Assembly (NCBI RefSeq): GCF_900169305.1
Contig: NZ_FWDP01000004.1
Coordinates: 868,001-932,000 of the forward strand
Direction of reading: 5' to 3'
DNA from: Marinilactibacillus piezotolerans
GTDB taxonomy: Bacteria > Bacillota > Bacilli > Lactobacillales > Carnobacteriaceae_A
Length of the DNA: 64,000 bases
This document shows positions 28,802 to 37,699 of this stretch, piece after piece. Made by a program: the position numbers and the translations under genes. Positions within the stretch are counted from its first letter, which is position 1; each line of letters starts with the position of its first letter. The notes under the pieces were generated by a model, which saw nothing but the letters and a program-made list of their open reading frames with translations, searched no databases and had not been told where the DNA came from.

Positions 28802-30370
28802 TTAATATCTTCCGTATCCAATAAATCTTGAACCCCAGTAACCTGAATGAACATTGGCATATGCTACACCAGTGCTGGTTTGTGCCCCGATAAATCTGCC
28901 GCCGCCTGCGTAAATCCCTACGTGAGTGACTCTTCCGTTACCAAAGAATACTAAATCTCCTGGTTGAGGATTAGATACTTTTTGAGAGCTTGCATATTGA
29001 GCAGCTGAATTACGAGGGATGGTTTTTCCAACTTGACGGAATACCCAGCTAGTAAATCCGGAACAGTCAAATGTGCTTGTTCCTCCAGAACCCCATTCAT
29101 AAGGTGTTCCTAATTGGCTGTCAGCATATGACTTGATTGCAGACCATGAAGCTCCGCTTGTTGTTGGAGTCGGTTTAGATTCAACTTTTTCTACTGTCTC
29201 TTTTTTAGGAGCAGTTTGTGTCTCTTCAGTTCTTTCATTCTCTGAAGAATTATTTGAACTACTATTGTTTGAATTTTGATTATTGTTGCTTGAACTATTG
29301 TTATTAGAATTATTGTTATTTGAGTTATTGTTGCTTGAACTGTTGTTATTAGAATTATTGTTATTTGAGCTATTGTTGCTTGAGCTTTGATTATTTGAAG
29401 AACTTTGTGAAGCTGATTCTGTTCCAGTAGATTCAGCCGGTTCAGAATCATTAGCAGACTCTGAAGAACGTTCGCTAGATTCTGCTGGAGTTGAAGAAGC
29501 TGTTGTTACAGTATTTTCTTCTTCAGCTGCCTCTGCTTCTGCTTCTGCTTGAGCCAATGCTTGCTCTTCTGCTTCTCTTTGACGTTGTTCTTCTGCTTCT
29601 TGCGCTGCGCGCGCTGCTTCTTCTCTTGAAGCAATCAATTGATCTACTTTCAGTTCAGCTGCTTCGCGCTGAGCTAGAAATTCTGAACGCTCTGATTCAG
29701 CTGTTGCTTTTTCAGCGGATAACTGGGCAACCAGTACTTCTTTTTCCAGCTGTTGCTGCTCTAGATCTGCAGATACTTGTTCAAGTTCTTCAGCCAGTGC
29801 ATTTTGCTGAGTAATGGTTTTTTCAACTTCTGCCTGCTTAGTCACTACAGATTTTTTGTCTTGCATTTGAGCTTCCATTAATTCTTTGTTGGATTGCACT
29901 AAGTTTGTTACGACGTCTATACGTCCGATAACGTCAGTAATTGATTCAGAATCTAACACAAATTCTATGTAATTTGCTGTCTGACCATCTACTTGAATTT
30001 TACGTGCTTGTTCTTCCAGTTGTCCATTTCTTTTTTCAATCAATACTTCTAATTCTGCAATTTCTACTTGTAAAGTATCGAAATTGTTGTGTGCCGTCTG
30101 TAAACGCTCAACGGTTTCTTTAATTAGGTTTTCATTGTTGGTAATCTCGTCATTGATTGATGCTAATGCTGCTTCAGTATTTTGTGATTCAGATTCCAGT
30201 GAATTGATCGTTTCATTTAATGAGTCAATTTGCTGATTATTATTTTCTACTTGAGTTTTTGCTTCATCGATTTTTGTATCATAATCTTCAGCTGATACTA
30301 ATGGAGCTGAGATTAATGAGCTTAATATCATTGTTGTAGTTGCGGACAATACGAATAATTTACTTTTCAA
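28802..30370 (-). CDS. Secreted NlpC/P60 peptidoglycan hydrolase with PcsB-type coiled coil
   Basis: A 522-residue secreted endopeptidase. I start at TTG 30370, nine bases after GGAGG, giving MKSKLFVLSATTTMILSSLISAPLVSA as a signal peptide; an ATG 12 codons upstream lacks a ribosome-binding site. A long coiled coil (about 30-260) is followed by an Ala/Glu-rich helix and a Ser/Asn linker of about 60 residues. The C-terminal NlpC/P60 domain (about 415-522) has Cys in FDCSGF, His in RVTHVGIY and a third polar residue downstream. It should cut D-Glu-diaminoacid or related stem bonds. The coiled coil resembles that of the M23 protein at 58424. Confidence 0.92.
   Translation of the reverse strand: MKSKLFVLSATTTMILSSLISAPLVSAEDYDTKIDEAKTQVENNNQQIDSLNETINSLESESQNTEAALASINDEITNNENLIKETVERLQTAHNNFDTLQVEIAELEVLIEKRNGQLEEQARKIQVDGQTANYIEFVLDSESITDVIGRIDVVTNLVQSNKELMEAQMQDKKSVVTKQAEVEKTITQQNALAEELEQVSADLEQQQLEKEVLVAQLSAEKATAESERSEFLAQREAAELKVDQLIASREEAARAAQEAEEQRQREAEEQALAQAEAEAEAAEEENTVTTASSTPAESSERSSESANDSEPAESTGTESASQSSSNNQSSSNNSSNNNNSNNNSSSNNNSNNNNSNNNSSSNNNQNSNNSSSNNSSENERTEETQTAPKKETVEKVESKPTPTTSGASWSAIKSYADSQLGTPYEWGSGGTSTFDCSGFTSWVFRQVGKTIPRNSAAQYASSQKVSNPQPGDLVFFGNGRVTHVGIYAGGGRFIGAQTSTGVAYANVHSGYWGSRFIGYGRY
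29284..29390 (+). repeat. 45-bp tandem repeat in the Ser/Asn linker
   Basis: Two nearly identical 45-bp units (29284-29328 and 29329-29373) and a partial third encode NNNNSNNNSSSNNNS-type linker. Only a few positions differ. Because 45 is a multiple of three, slippage or recombination would change linker length without breaking the frame. Confidence 0.8.
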
Positions 30371-30503
30371 GATTGCTTCCCTCCAAGAAAGTGTCTTCCG
30401 GTCCATCTGCTGTAATTTGTCTTTATAGACTTTTCATCGAATGAGTTTATTAACGGGTAACATAGTATTGTTGCTCTTCCTCAGTTTTTTGAGGACTAGA
30501 GAA

Positions 30504-30512
30504 AGTATAGCA
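30504..30512 (-). promoter_or_regulatory. Promoter of the NlpC/P60 gene
   Basis: The minus strand reads TGC-TATACT, an extended -10, giving a leader of about 125 bases that contains a small CCTCA/TGAGG hairpin. Confidence 0.5.
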
Positions 30513-30595
30513 TGTTTATCTGCTCATTAGATTTCAACAGTATTACATCTTAATTTCTTTTTAACATCTCTTTTCAGAGATATAGTAACAAATTC

Positions 30596-30624
30596 TTGCA
30601 ATCTCTGTGTCCTTCGAGTATAAT
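30596..30624 (+). promoter_or_regulatory. trhO promoter
   Basis: TTGCAA (30596-30601), a 17-base spacer and a perfect TATAAT (30619-30624). The -10 box lies inside the longer open frame of the next gene, which shows that the true start is further downstream. Confidence 0.75.
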
Positions 30625-30678
30625 TTTAATGTTTATGATACGAATCGAAATTGTAGAACGAACAAGGAGGAACACCCC

Positions 30679-31644
30679 GTGAGTGAATACCAAGTATTGC
30701 TTTACTATAAATATGTAGAAATTGAAAATCCTGAACAATATAGAAGTGAGCATATGCAGCTGTGCAAGGATCTTAACCTTAAAGGCCGTATATTAGTATC
30801 TGATGAAGGACTAAACGGTACGGTATCAGGTACGATTGAAGAAACTGAAAAATATATGGAAACTATGCATGCTGATGAGCGCTTCAGCGACATGATGTTT
30901 AAGATCGATCCATCAGAAGGACATGCTTTCAAAAAATTGCATGTACGTTATCGTCCGGAAATTGTATCACTTCAATTAGGTGAAGAAGATATCGATCCAA
31001 ACCGATTGACCGGAACCTATCTGGAACCGGAAGAATTTCGTAAAGCACTTGAAGATGAAAACACAATTGTGTTAGATGCACGAAACGATTATGAATATGA
31101 TTTAGGCCATTTCCGCGGTGCGATCCGTCCTGATATTCGTAATTTTAGAGAACTGCCGGATTGGATTAAAGAAAACAAAGAAAAATTTATGGATAAACGT
31201 GTAGTTACCTATTGTACAGGCGGTGTACGTTGCGAAAAATTCAGCGGCTGGCTATTGAAAGAAGGCTTTGAAGATGTTGCTCAACTACACGGCGGCATTC
31301 ATAATTATGGCACCAACCCCAATACTCAAGGAGAATTGTGGGACGGCAAAATGTATGTATTTGACGAGCGTATCAGTGTAGATATTAACCGGAAAGAAAA
31401 AACAGTTATTGCACGCGACTGGTTCGATGGTACCCCATGCGAACGTTACGTAAATTGCGGAAACCCATTTTGCAACCGTCAAATCATAGCTTCAGAAGAA
31501 AATGAGCATAAATATCTGCGCGGATGCACACATGACTGTAGAATTTCTCCAGAAAATCGTTATGTTGTAGAACATCATTTAAGCCGTGAAGAAGTTGCTG
31601 AACGTTTGGCACTAATAGGAGAAAAATTTCCTGAAACTGTATAA
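30679..31644 (+). CDS. trhO: tRNA uridine(34) hydroxylase, rhodanese family
   Basis: A 321-residue enzyme that hydroxylates uridine at the wobble position, a step toward 5-methoxyuridine. I use GTG 30679, eight bases after AAGGAGG. An N-terminal acylphosphatase-like domain ([19 protein letters not shown]...[15 protein letters not shown]) precedes a rhodanese domain with active-site Cys179 in [17 protein letters not shown]-terminal cysteine-rich zinc-type motif follows ([11 protein letters not shown]...RGCTHDCR). Length and order match YceA/YbfQ. Confidence 0.93.
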   Translation: MSEYQVLLYYKYVEIENPEQYRSEHMQLCKDLNLKGRILVSDEGLNGTVSGTIEETEKYMETMHADERFSDMMFKIDPSEGHAFKKLHVRYRPEIVSLQLGEEDIDPNRLTGTYLEPEEFRKALEDENTIVLDARNDYEYDLGHFRGAIRPDIRNFRELPDWIKENKEKFMDKRVVTYCTGGVRCEKFSGWLLKEGFEDVAQLHGGIHNYGTNPNTQGELWDGKMYVFDERISVDINRKEKTVIARDWFDGTPCERYVNCGNPFCNRQIIASEENEHKYLRGCTHDCRISPENRYVVEHHLSREEVAERLALIGEKFPETV

Positions 31645-31656
31645 CGGATTGGATTA

Positions 31657-31709
31657 ACCCTTTTATCATTAAAATTGCTTCATCAATTTTAGTGGAAAGA
31701 GGGTTTTTC
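31657..31709 (+). terminator. Terminator of trhO
   Basis: A two-part stem: an inner CATTAAAATTG/CAATTTTAGTG hairpin stacked on an outer ACCCTTT/AAAGAGGGT stem, followed by TTTTTC. Confidence 0.7.
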
Positions 31710-31795
31710 TATCCATTTCCATGAATGCGTTTGCTCTTCAGCCCCTATTGTCTTCTTTAAAACAAACCACAGTAAAATTTGTAACATCTATTCGT

Positions 31796-31830
31796 TTTAC
31801 TTTTAAGGCGTGTTTGCTATAATATAGCAA
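31796..31830 (+). promoter_or_regulatory. PBP promoter with a 17-bp palindrome over the -10 box
   Basis: TTTACT (31796-31801), a 16-base spacer and a perfect TATAAT (31818-31823). The -10 lies in TTGCTATA-A-TATAGCAA (31814-31830), a perfect inverted repeat. A further GCTATA half-site follows at 31831. The placement is that of a repressor operator. Confidence 0.6.
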
Positions 31831-31868
31831 GCTATACCTTATTTAAAATAAAGATAAAGGAGTCTAGA

Positions 31869-34628
31869 ATGAATCAATCTGAAAATAAGAAATCCGAACA
31901 AGCAGAAGAAACAAAAGAGACTTCTTCAAGTAAAGGTTTTTTTTACTATTTTGATATCTCTTATCGAGTAGCAAAAGCACTTGTCATTATATTAGCTGTT
32001 ACCCTTTTAGTAGGAGGTTCTCTTGGAGCTGGAGCAGCAGTAGGGTACTTTGCTTCTCTCGTTCACAGCAGCGAAATTCCAGAATATGAAGAAATGGAAG
32101 CTCAAATCGATGACTATACGTTAAAATCTTCTATTTATTATGGAAGCGGCGAACTAGTCAGCGATGTCCGCAGTGACCTTGTCAGAACACCCGTCAACTT
32201 AGAGCAGGTTTCTCCTTATGTCGTCAATGCTATTATTGCAACCGAAGATGAATACTTTTTTAAACATAACGGAATCGTTCCTAAGGCTGTGGCTCGAGCT
32301 CTTGTTCAAGATCTGACAAACAGTGCATCCTCTTCTGGAGGTTCCACTCTTACACAGCAGTTAATCAAGCAGCAGTTGGTCGGAAATGAAGTCACTCACG
32401 AGCGTAAAGCCAATGAAATTTTACTCGCTATGCGTTTGGAAAACTTTATGTCTAAAGAAGATATTCTGCAATCTTATTTGAATATCTCCCCTTTCGGGCG
32501 TAACAATAAAGGCGAAAATATTGCCGGTGTTCAAGAAGCGGCTCAAGGAATCTTCGGTGTTGCAGCTGCAGATCTCACTTTACCGCAGGCTTCTTTTATA
32601 GCAGGATTACCGCAGAGTCCTATTGTGTATAGCCCTTATACGCAAACAGGTGAATTCAAAGACAGCTTTGAGTACGGACTGCAGCGTCAAAAAGAAGTAT
32701 TATTCCGTATGTACCGCGAAGGATATATTACTGAAGCAGAATATCAAGAAGCTGCTGAGTATGATATTACTCAGGACTTTATCAATCAGGAAAGTATTGA
32801 AGAAGAAGATCAGTCATACGTTTATGATCTTGCATTCCAAGAGGCAAGCAAAATTCTAAAAAACCATCTCATCCAACAAGATGGTCTCACAGCAGAAGAA
32901 GTTGCTGATGATGAAGAACTGAATAATCAGTATTTAGAAGAAACCGATGCTGCTATGCGTAACGGCGGTTACAAAATCTATACAACGATTGACAAAGCTG
33001 CACATAATGCTGTGGAGCAAGTAGTTGCAGAGCAGATCGATACGTTAGGCAGAACCCGAGAATATACTTGGACCGATGCAGATGGTGAAACACATACCCA
33101 GACGTATCCTATGCAAGTCAGCGGCTCACTGATCGATAATGCTACTGGAAAAGTCCTAGCCTTTATCGGAGGTCGCGATTATGAAGAAGACAATTATAAT
33201 ATTGCTTTTAAACCCGGACGAAGCCCAGGATCTATTATAAAACCGCTGGCAACTTATGGTCCCGCCTTAGATGTCGGAATGATCACACCGGCAACTTTAA
33301 TACCAGATACGAAAGTCTCTTTTCCTCAAGTTGGACAGGATCCTTATGAACCAACAAATGCCGGCCCTATTACAAACCGTTGGATGACAGCTCGAGAAGC
33401 TTTGACGATTTCTCAGAATATTCCTACAATCAAGATCTTTAATGAATTAAATGATCAAGTAAACCCTGGAATCTACATGGAAAGAATGGGTATCGGTAAT
33501 GACAGAATTCCTCTGGATGTCTATGAGTCTCAGTTAGCTACTGCTATCGGCGGAGTTTCTACTGGACCTTCTGCAGTGGAATTAGTCAGTGCATTCTCCA
33601 GCATCGCAAATGACGGTGTCCATGCTGATCCATATGTCATCGAGCGTATCGAAGATCAATCCGGAGAAGCAATTTATCAGCATGAACAAGTTGAAACGCG
33701 TGTCTGGAATCCGCAAGCTAACTATCTGCTCTTAGATATTCTGCGAGATGTTCATACAGAAGGAACAGCTAGAAATACAATCAATCAGTTGAACTTTAAT
33801 TCTGACTTTATTTCCAAAACGGGTACTGCCGGTCGTTCTGATTTAGTAACGGATATTTGGTATGTTGCCAGTACTCCTAAAATCTCTTTAGGTACTTGGA
33901 TAGGTTACGATAATATCAATGTTGGCATAGAAGATGAATTTGGTCTCTCTGCCAGTCGAAGAAATCGAAATTTCTGGGCACAAGTAATGAACAGAATCTA
34001 TGAAGTAAATCCAGAATTAGTTGGTGCGGGCGAAACTTATCAGCAACCGGATAATATTGAACAGCGATCTGTTTTAGAAAAAACAGGCATGCTGCCGGGA
34101 ACAATCGAATTGCCTAATGGCGATACCCGAGAAGTTTCGGGAGAAACATTTACAGAAATCTTTAGTACAAATAACCTCCCTGAAACGTCACAATATGATT
34201 TCGCAATCGGAGCTACAGATGAAGAGCTTGCTGAATATTGGAATACAACTTTATCTAAAAATGATCAAACAGAGGAAGAGCCAAATCAAGTTGAAGTCAG
34301 TATAGCTTCTGCGAGCACTGAAACGAAACCTGATACTGTAAAACCCGAAGAAACCGAAGAAGAACAACCGCAAGAAGAGGAAAAACAAGAACAAAAACCA
34401 GAAAAAAAGCCTGAATCAAACAGTCCATCTGATGAAGAACCAACAGATGAAACTCAAACAGACGAAAAACCGGAATCTAAACCCGAGAAAGAGGAAGAAA
34501 CGAGTGAAGATCCACCGGACACTTCTCCTGATGAACCAACAGCTCCTTCAAAACCGGATCCAGAAGAAGATTCATCTAAAGAAGGAACGCCCGATGAGTC
34601 TGCCAACTCATCTCCTGATAATGAATAA
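31869..34628 (+). CDS. Class A penicillin-binding protein (transglycosylase/transpeptidase)
   Basis: A 919-residue bifunctional peptidoglycan synthase. A cytoplasmic head of about 30 residues is followed by one membrane anchor (about 38-65). The GT51 domain has the catalytic Glu in IIATEDEYFFKHNG and GGSTLTQQLIKQQL. The transpeptidase domain has SIIK (Ser455), the SxN box SQN and KTGTAG (near 651). The last 130 residues are a low-complexity tail rich in Glu, Pro, Asp, Lys and Ser, probably an unstructured extracellular extension. Overall it resembles streptococcal PBP2a. A strong promoter and a shared terminator make it a single-gene unit. Confidence 0.95.
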   Translation: MNQSENKKSEQAEETKETSSSKGFFYYFDISYRVAKALVIILAVTLLVGGSLGAGAAVGYFASLVHSSEIPEYEEMEAQIDDYTLKSSIYYGSGELVSDVRSDLVRTPVNLEQVSPYVVNAIIATEDEYFFKHNGIVPKAVARALVQDLTNSASSSGGSTLTQQLIKQQLVGNEVTHERKANEILLAMRLENFMSKEDILQSYLNISPFGRNNKGENIAGVQEAAQGIFGVAAADLTLPQASFIAGLPQSPIVYSPYTQTGEFKDSFEYGLQRQKEVLFRMYREGYITEAEYQEAAEYDITQDFINQESIEEEDQSYVYDLAFQEASKILKNHLIQQDGLTAEEVADDEELNNQYLEETDAAMRNGGYKIYTTIDKAAHNAVEQVVAEQIDTLGRTREYTWTDADGETHTQTYPMQVSGSLIDNATGKVLAFIGGRDYEEDNYNIAFKPGRSPGSIIKPLATYGPALDVGMITPATLIPDTKVSFPQVGQDPYEPTNAGPITNRWMTAREALTISQNIPTIKIFNELNDQVNPGIYMERMGIGNDRIPLDVYESQLATAIGGVSTGPSAVELVSAFSSIANDGVHADPYVIERIEDQSGEAIYQHEQVETRVWNPQANYLLLDILRDVHTEGTARNTINQLNFNSDFISKTGTAGRSDLVTDIWYVASTPKISLGTWIGYDNINVGIEDEFGLSASRRNRNFWAQVMNRIYEVNPELVGAGETYQQPDNIEQRSVLEKTGMLPGTIELPNGDTREVSGETFTEIFSTNNLPETSQYDFAIGATDEELAEYWNTTLSKNDQTEEEPNQVEVSIASASTETKPDTVKPEETEEEQPQEEEKQEQKPEKKPESNSPSDEEPTDETQTDEKPESKPEKEEETSEDPPDTSPDEPTAPSKPDPEEDSSKEGTPDESANSSPDNE

Positions 34629-34633
34629 AATAG

Positions 34634-34675
34634 AAAAAAGGACTTGCGGGATAAATTTACCGCAGGTCCTTTTTT
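34634..34675. terminator. Bidirectional terminator between PBP and ccpA
   Basis: AAAAAGGACTTGCGG pairs with CCGCAGGTCCTTTTT (one G-U) with T runs on both strands; it serves both converging genes. Confidence 0.88.
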
Positions 34676-34692
34676 AGGTATTACAATTTAAT

Positions 34693-35700
34693 TTATGCTT
34701 CTTTAGTCGTTCCTTTTGTTGCAATATGATAAGGTAATTTGATGGTTTTTTCATCAATCTCTTCTTTATTCATTAATTTTGTCAGTAATCTCATAGATAC
34801 TGCTCCGATATCATATAACGGTTGAACAATTGTACTTAACTGCGGACGAGTCATGTCAGTTAGTTTGGAATTATTTGATGTAATGACTGCAAAGTCTTCC
34901 GGTACACTGATTCCTCTATCCAAAGCTGCATTCAATACACCAACCGCTAGTTCATCATCTGCCACTACGGCAGCCGTTGCACCAGCTTTAGAGATTTGTT
35001 CAAAGACTACATCGCCGACTTTATACGTGTATTCTGATTGTACAACAAGATTTTCATCATAGTCGATTCCAGCATTTTTCAAAGCTGATTTGTACCCTTC
35101 AAGTCGGTATTGCCCATTGATTGGTTCATCATGACTTTCTGAAATGAACGCCACTTTTTTGTGCCCTTTTTCAATCAGTGATGTTACGCAGTCTTCTGTA
35201 GCAGCCGTATAGTCAATATTTACACTTCCAACTTGGCCATCTGGATCTACAGTTCCAGCAAGAACCACCGGTGTGCGAGAGCGTGAAAATTCAGCGCGCA
35301 GCTCTTCGGTGATTTTATTTCCCATAAAAATGACACCGTCTACTTGTTTTGCTAACAGTGTATTCAACACTTGTACTTCTTTTTGTTCATTTTCATCAGA
35401 GTTTGCCAAGATGATATTGTACTTGTACATGGTTGCTATATCATCAATTCCTCGCGCTAAAGATGAAAAGTACAAGTTGGTTACATCAGGAATAATCACT
35501 CCGACAGTGGTTGTTTTCTTGCTCGCTAATCCTCTGGCCACTGCATTAGGTCTATAATCTAAACGATCAATGACATCCAATACTTTCTTTCTAGTTGTAG
35601 GTTTAACATTAGGATTTCCGTTTACGACACGCGAAACCGTAGCCATTGAAACGCCCGCTTCTCTCGCCACGTCATAAATCGTGATAGTTTGTTTATCCAT
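34693..35700 (-). CDS. ccpA: Catabolite control protein A
   Basis: A 335-residue LacI-family regulator that, with HPr-Ser-P, binds cre sites to repress or activate carbon genes. I start at ATG 35700 (AAAGGAG upstream); a longer open frame would run through the promoter. The helix-turn-helix is TIYDVAREAGVSMATVSRVVNGNPNVKPTTRKKV with the hinge YRPNAVARGLASKKT. The core has the CcpA-type DVTNLYFSSLARGIDDIA and LLAKQVDGVIFMG. The divergent pepQ neighbour supports CcpA over other LacI members. Confidence 0.95.
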   Translation of the reverse strand: MDKQTITIYDVAREAGVSMATVSRVVNGNPNVKPTTRKKVLDVIDRLDYRPNAVARGLASKKTTTVGVIIPDVTNLYFSSLARGIDDIATMYKYNIILANSDENEQKEVQVLNTLLAKQVDGVIFMGNKITEELRAEFSRSRTPVVLAGTVDPDGQVGSVNIDYTAATEDCVTSLIEKGHKKVAFISESHDEPINGQYRLEGYKSALKNAGIDYDENLVVQSEYTYKVGDVVFEQISKAGATAAVVADDELAVGVLNAALDRGISVPEDFAVITSNNSKLTDMTRPQLSTIVQPLYDIGAVSMRLLTKLMNKEEIDEKTIKLPYHIATKGTTKEA

Positions 35701-35803
35701 TTTATTTTCTCCTTTGGTCAAATACCGGTTTTTAATGTTCAGCCAATCAGTCAAATTGCCGGCTGAGTAAGGCTGAATCAGGTAAAATTGTTTTCCTGTT
35801 TTT

Positions 35804-35832
35804 ACTTTATCAAAGCATGAAAGAGATTTCAA
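35804..35832 (-). promoter_or_regulatory. ccpA promoter
   Basis: On the minus strand TTGAAA (35827-35832), a 17-base spacer and TAAAGT (35804-35809), leaving a leader of about 100 bases. The leader contains TTCAGCC (plus strand, 35738) facing two copies of GGCTGA (35761, 35771). Confidence 0.6.
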
Positions 35833-35908
35833 TATAAAATTATTATTTTCATGAAAATTTCTTTGAGTTTTTCAGAAAAGGCTTACTTTCAACTTCGTGC
35901 TCTCTCAT

Positions 35909-35925
35909 TATAATCGTGTTACAAT
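35909..35925 (+). promoter_or_regulatory. pepQ promoter region
   Basis: Two candidate -10 boxes, TATAAT at 35909-35914 and an extended TGT-TACAAT at 35917-35925, lie 40-55 bases before pepQ and facing away from the ccpA promoter. Confidence 0.45.
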
Positions 35926-35962
35926 ACAAATAGCAAACAATTTGATGGAAATGAGGAATACG

Positions 35963-37054
35963 ATGAACACAGCATTACAACAACTGATCCAGCGAGTTTC
36001 AGACAAACAGTTAGACATGATCTATATTGATGACCCTAATCTGATTGGGTATTTAACAGGTTTTGAAAGCAATCCTCATGAAAGAGTACTAGCACTCTTT
36101 GTGTTAAAAGATTCTGTATTCTTATTTACTCCGTTTCTGGAAGCGTCAGAAGCACGAGCTCAATCCTCTATCGAAGAAATCATCAGTTACAAGGATGAAG
36201 AAAACCCATGGAAGATTATCTCTAAGCAATTAAACCGTTACAATCAATCCTTTGAAACGATCGGATTAGTTGAAAATCAATTGACGGTTGACCGTTATAA
36301 GCAGCTGCTTGCTATGACGAATCCTGAACAAACCATAGATATTTCAAGTATGATTCAAGAGATCCAGCTAATCAAATCAGACGATGAGCTCTCAAAAATG
36401 AAAACAGCTGGAAAAATGGCAGATCGAGCTTTGGAAATTGGAATGAGTGCTCTTAAAGTTGGCATCAGCGAACAAGAAGTGGTTGCTGAGATAGAATATG
36501 AACTTAGAAAATTGGGGATCTCTGAAATGAGCTTCCAGACGATGGTCCTTTTCGGCGATCATGCCGGCAGTCCGCATGGCAATCCAGGTTCACGCAAACT
36601 GAAAGCGAATGAACTGGTATTATTCGATCTAGGTGTAGTCGCTGATGGGTACACTAGTGATGTGACACGTACAGTAGCTTTTGGAGACATTTCCGAAGAA
36701 TTGAAACAGGTGTATAATATTGTTTTAAAAGCGCAGCAAACCGCTCAAGCTGCTGTTAGACCCGGGATCACTACTGGAGAACTAGATCAAATCGCTCGTT
36801 CTATTATTGAAGAAGCCGGATACGGAGAGTATTTTACCCACCGTCTTGGACATGGATTAGGTAAAACCGTTCATGAATTTCCAAGTTTATCAAAAGGAAG
36901 TTCTATGGTCGTTCAAGAAGGTATGTGTTTCTCACTTGAACCAGGTATCTATATTGAGAATCAAGTTGGGGTAAGAATTGAAGACTGTGTTTACGTCACC
37001 GCAGATGGCTGTAAATCTTTCACACATACGCCAAAGACACTTATAACCGTCTAA
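35963..37054 (+). CDS. pepQ: Xaa-Pro dipeptidase PepQ
   Basis: A 363-residue M24 prolidase. I start at ATG 35963 (GAGG six bases upstream, MNTALQQLIQ); the longer frame crosses the promoter. Metal ligands are visible: Asp in LVLFDLGVVADGYTSDVTRTV (two), His in THRLGHGLGKTVHE, Glu in FSLEPGIYIEN and Glu in VRIEDCVYV. It releases proline from X-Pro dipeptides in the cytoplasm. The ccpA-pepQ divergent arrangement is typical of lactic acid bacteria, where CcpA can control pepQ. Confidence 0.94.
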   Translation: MNTALQQLIQRVSDKQLDMIYIDDPNLIGYLTGFESNPHERVLALFVLKDSVFLFTPFLEASEARAQSSIEEIISYKDEENPWKIISKQLNRYNQSFETIGLVENQLTVDRYKQLLAMTNPEQTIDISSMIQEIQLIKSDDELSKMKTAGKMADRALEIGMSALKVGISEQEVVAEIEYELRKLGISEMSFQTMVLFGDHAGSPHGNPGSRKLKANELVLFDLGVVADGYTSDVTRTVAFGDISEELKQVYNIVLKAQQTAQAAVRPGITTGELDQIARSIIEEAGYGEYFTHRLGHGLGKTVHEFPSLSKGSSMVVQEGMCFSLEPGIYIENQVGVRIEDCVYVTADGCKSFTHTPKTLITV

Positions 37055-37061
37055 TTAACCA

Positions 37062-37109
37062 TTTAAAAAGCCTGCATGAGCTTCATAAAGCTCATGCAAG
37101 CTTTTTAAA
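37062..37109. terminator. Bidirectional terminator between pepQ and the DUF421 gene
   Basis: AAAAAGCCTGCATGAGCTT pairs with AAGCTCATGCAAGCTTTTT around a four-base loop, with A/T runs on both sides. Confidence 0.9.
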
Positions 37110-37601
37110 TTATTCTACATTTCTTAACGTTTCTTCGCTATCTGCTTTTTTCTTTAGGACAGAAAATGTGCCGTCTGTTTCTAAAATTACTGCTGATACT
37201 GTGTCAGTAGACCCAATTCCTTGTGATCTCAACGCCTGTGTAATCTCATTTTTTGCAATCCTCTCTTTTTTCAAAGCTCTTTCATCATAATCTCCATTGT
37301 AATAAAGCATAGTCGGCTGTGACTTCAAAAGTTTATTTGCCAACTTAAACCGTACTGATAACCAGCTGGTAAGAAACTGCAGAAAGACCAGTAGACAGAA
37401 TGCTATAATGCCCTGCCATAAGTTTCTTTGAAAATTGATTAAAAGACTTGAAAGCGTTGAACCCAGTGCAACTGTCACAATGAAATCAAAAGCATTCATC
37501 TTAGATAATGTTCTCTTTCCAGAAATCCTCAGTACAAAAATGATCAACATATAAGATAATGTTCCGATAATAATCATATTGATAACTGAACGTAAAGACA
37601 T
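37110..37601 (-). CDS. DUF421 (YetF-like) membrane protein
   Basis: A 163-residue protein. I start at ATG 37601, eight bases after AAAGGAGG; the frame continues 21 codons upstream without a ribosome-binding site. Three membrane segments fall in the first 85 residues. The DUF421 signatures are RISGKRTLSKMNAFDFIVTVALGSTLSSLLI and, in the small C-terminal domain, PTMLYYNGDYDERALKKERIAKNEITQALRSQGI. B. subtilis homologues (YetF, YrbG) have no firm function, though some are linked to sporulation or spore germination. Confidence 0.88.
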   Translation of the reverse strand: MSLRSVINMIIIGTLSYMLIIFVLRISGKRTLSKMNAFDFIVTVALGSTLSSLLINFQRNLWQGIIAFCLLVFLQFLTSWLSVRFKLANKLLKSQPTMLYYNGDYDERALKKERIAKNEITQALRSQGIGSTDTVSAVILETDGTFSVLKKKADSEETLRNVE

Positions 37602-37624
37602 ATAGGAAACCTCCTTTAGACTAA

Positions 37625-37663
37625 AATAAATAGAGATACTCCCGGTTAGAGTGAGTATCTCCA
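37625..37663 (-). terminator. Terminator of the ytxG/ytxH operon
   Basis: GAGATACTC / GAGTATCTC perfect stem with an 11-base loop followed, on the minus strand, by an A/T tract. It separates the stress operon from the DUF421 gene. Confidence 0.65.
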
Positions 37664-37699
37664 TTCTTTGTTATAAGACTTGAAGTGAAAGTAACAGAA

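Noticed and set aside
37440-37460. TTGAAAGCGTTGAACC as a cre site
   Set aside because: It lies inside the DUF421 coding region and fails the cre consensus at conserved C/A positions.
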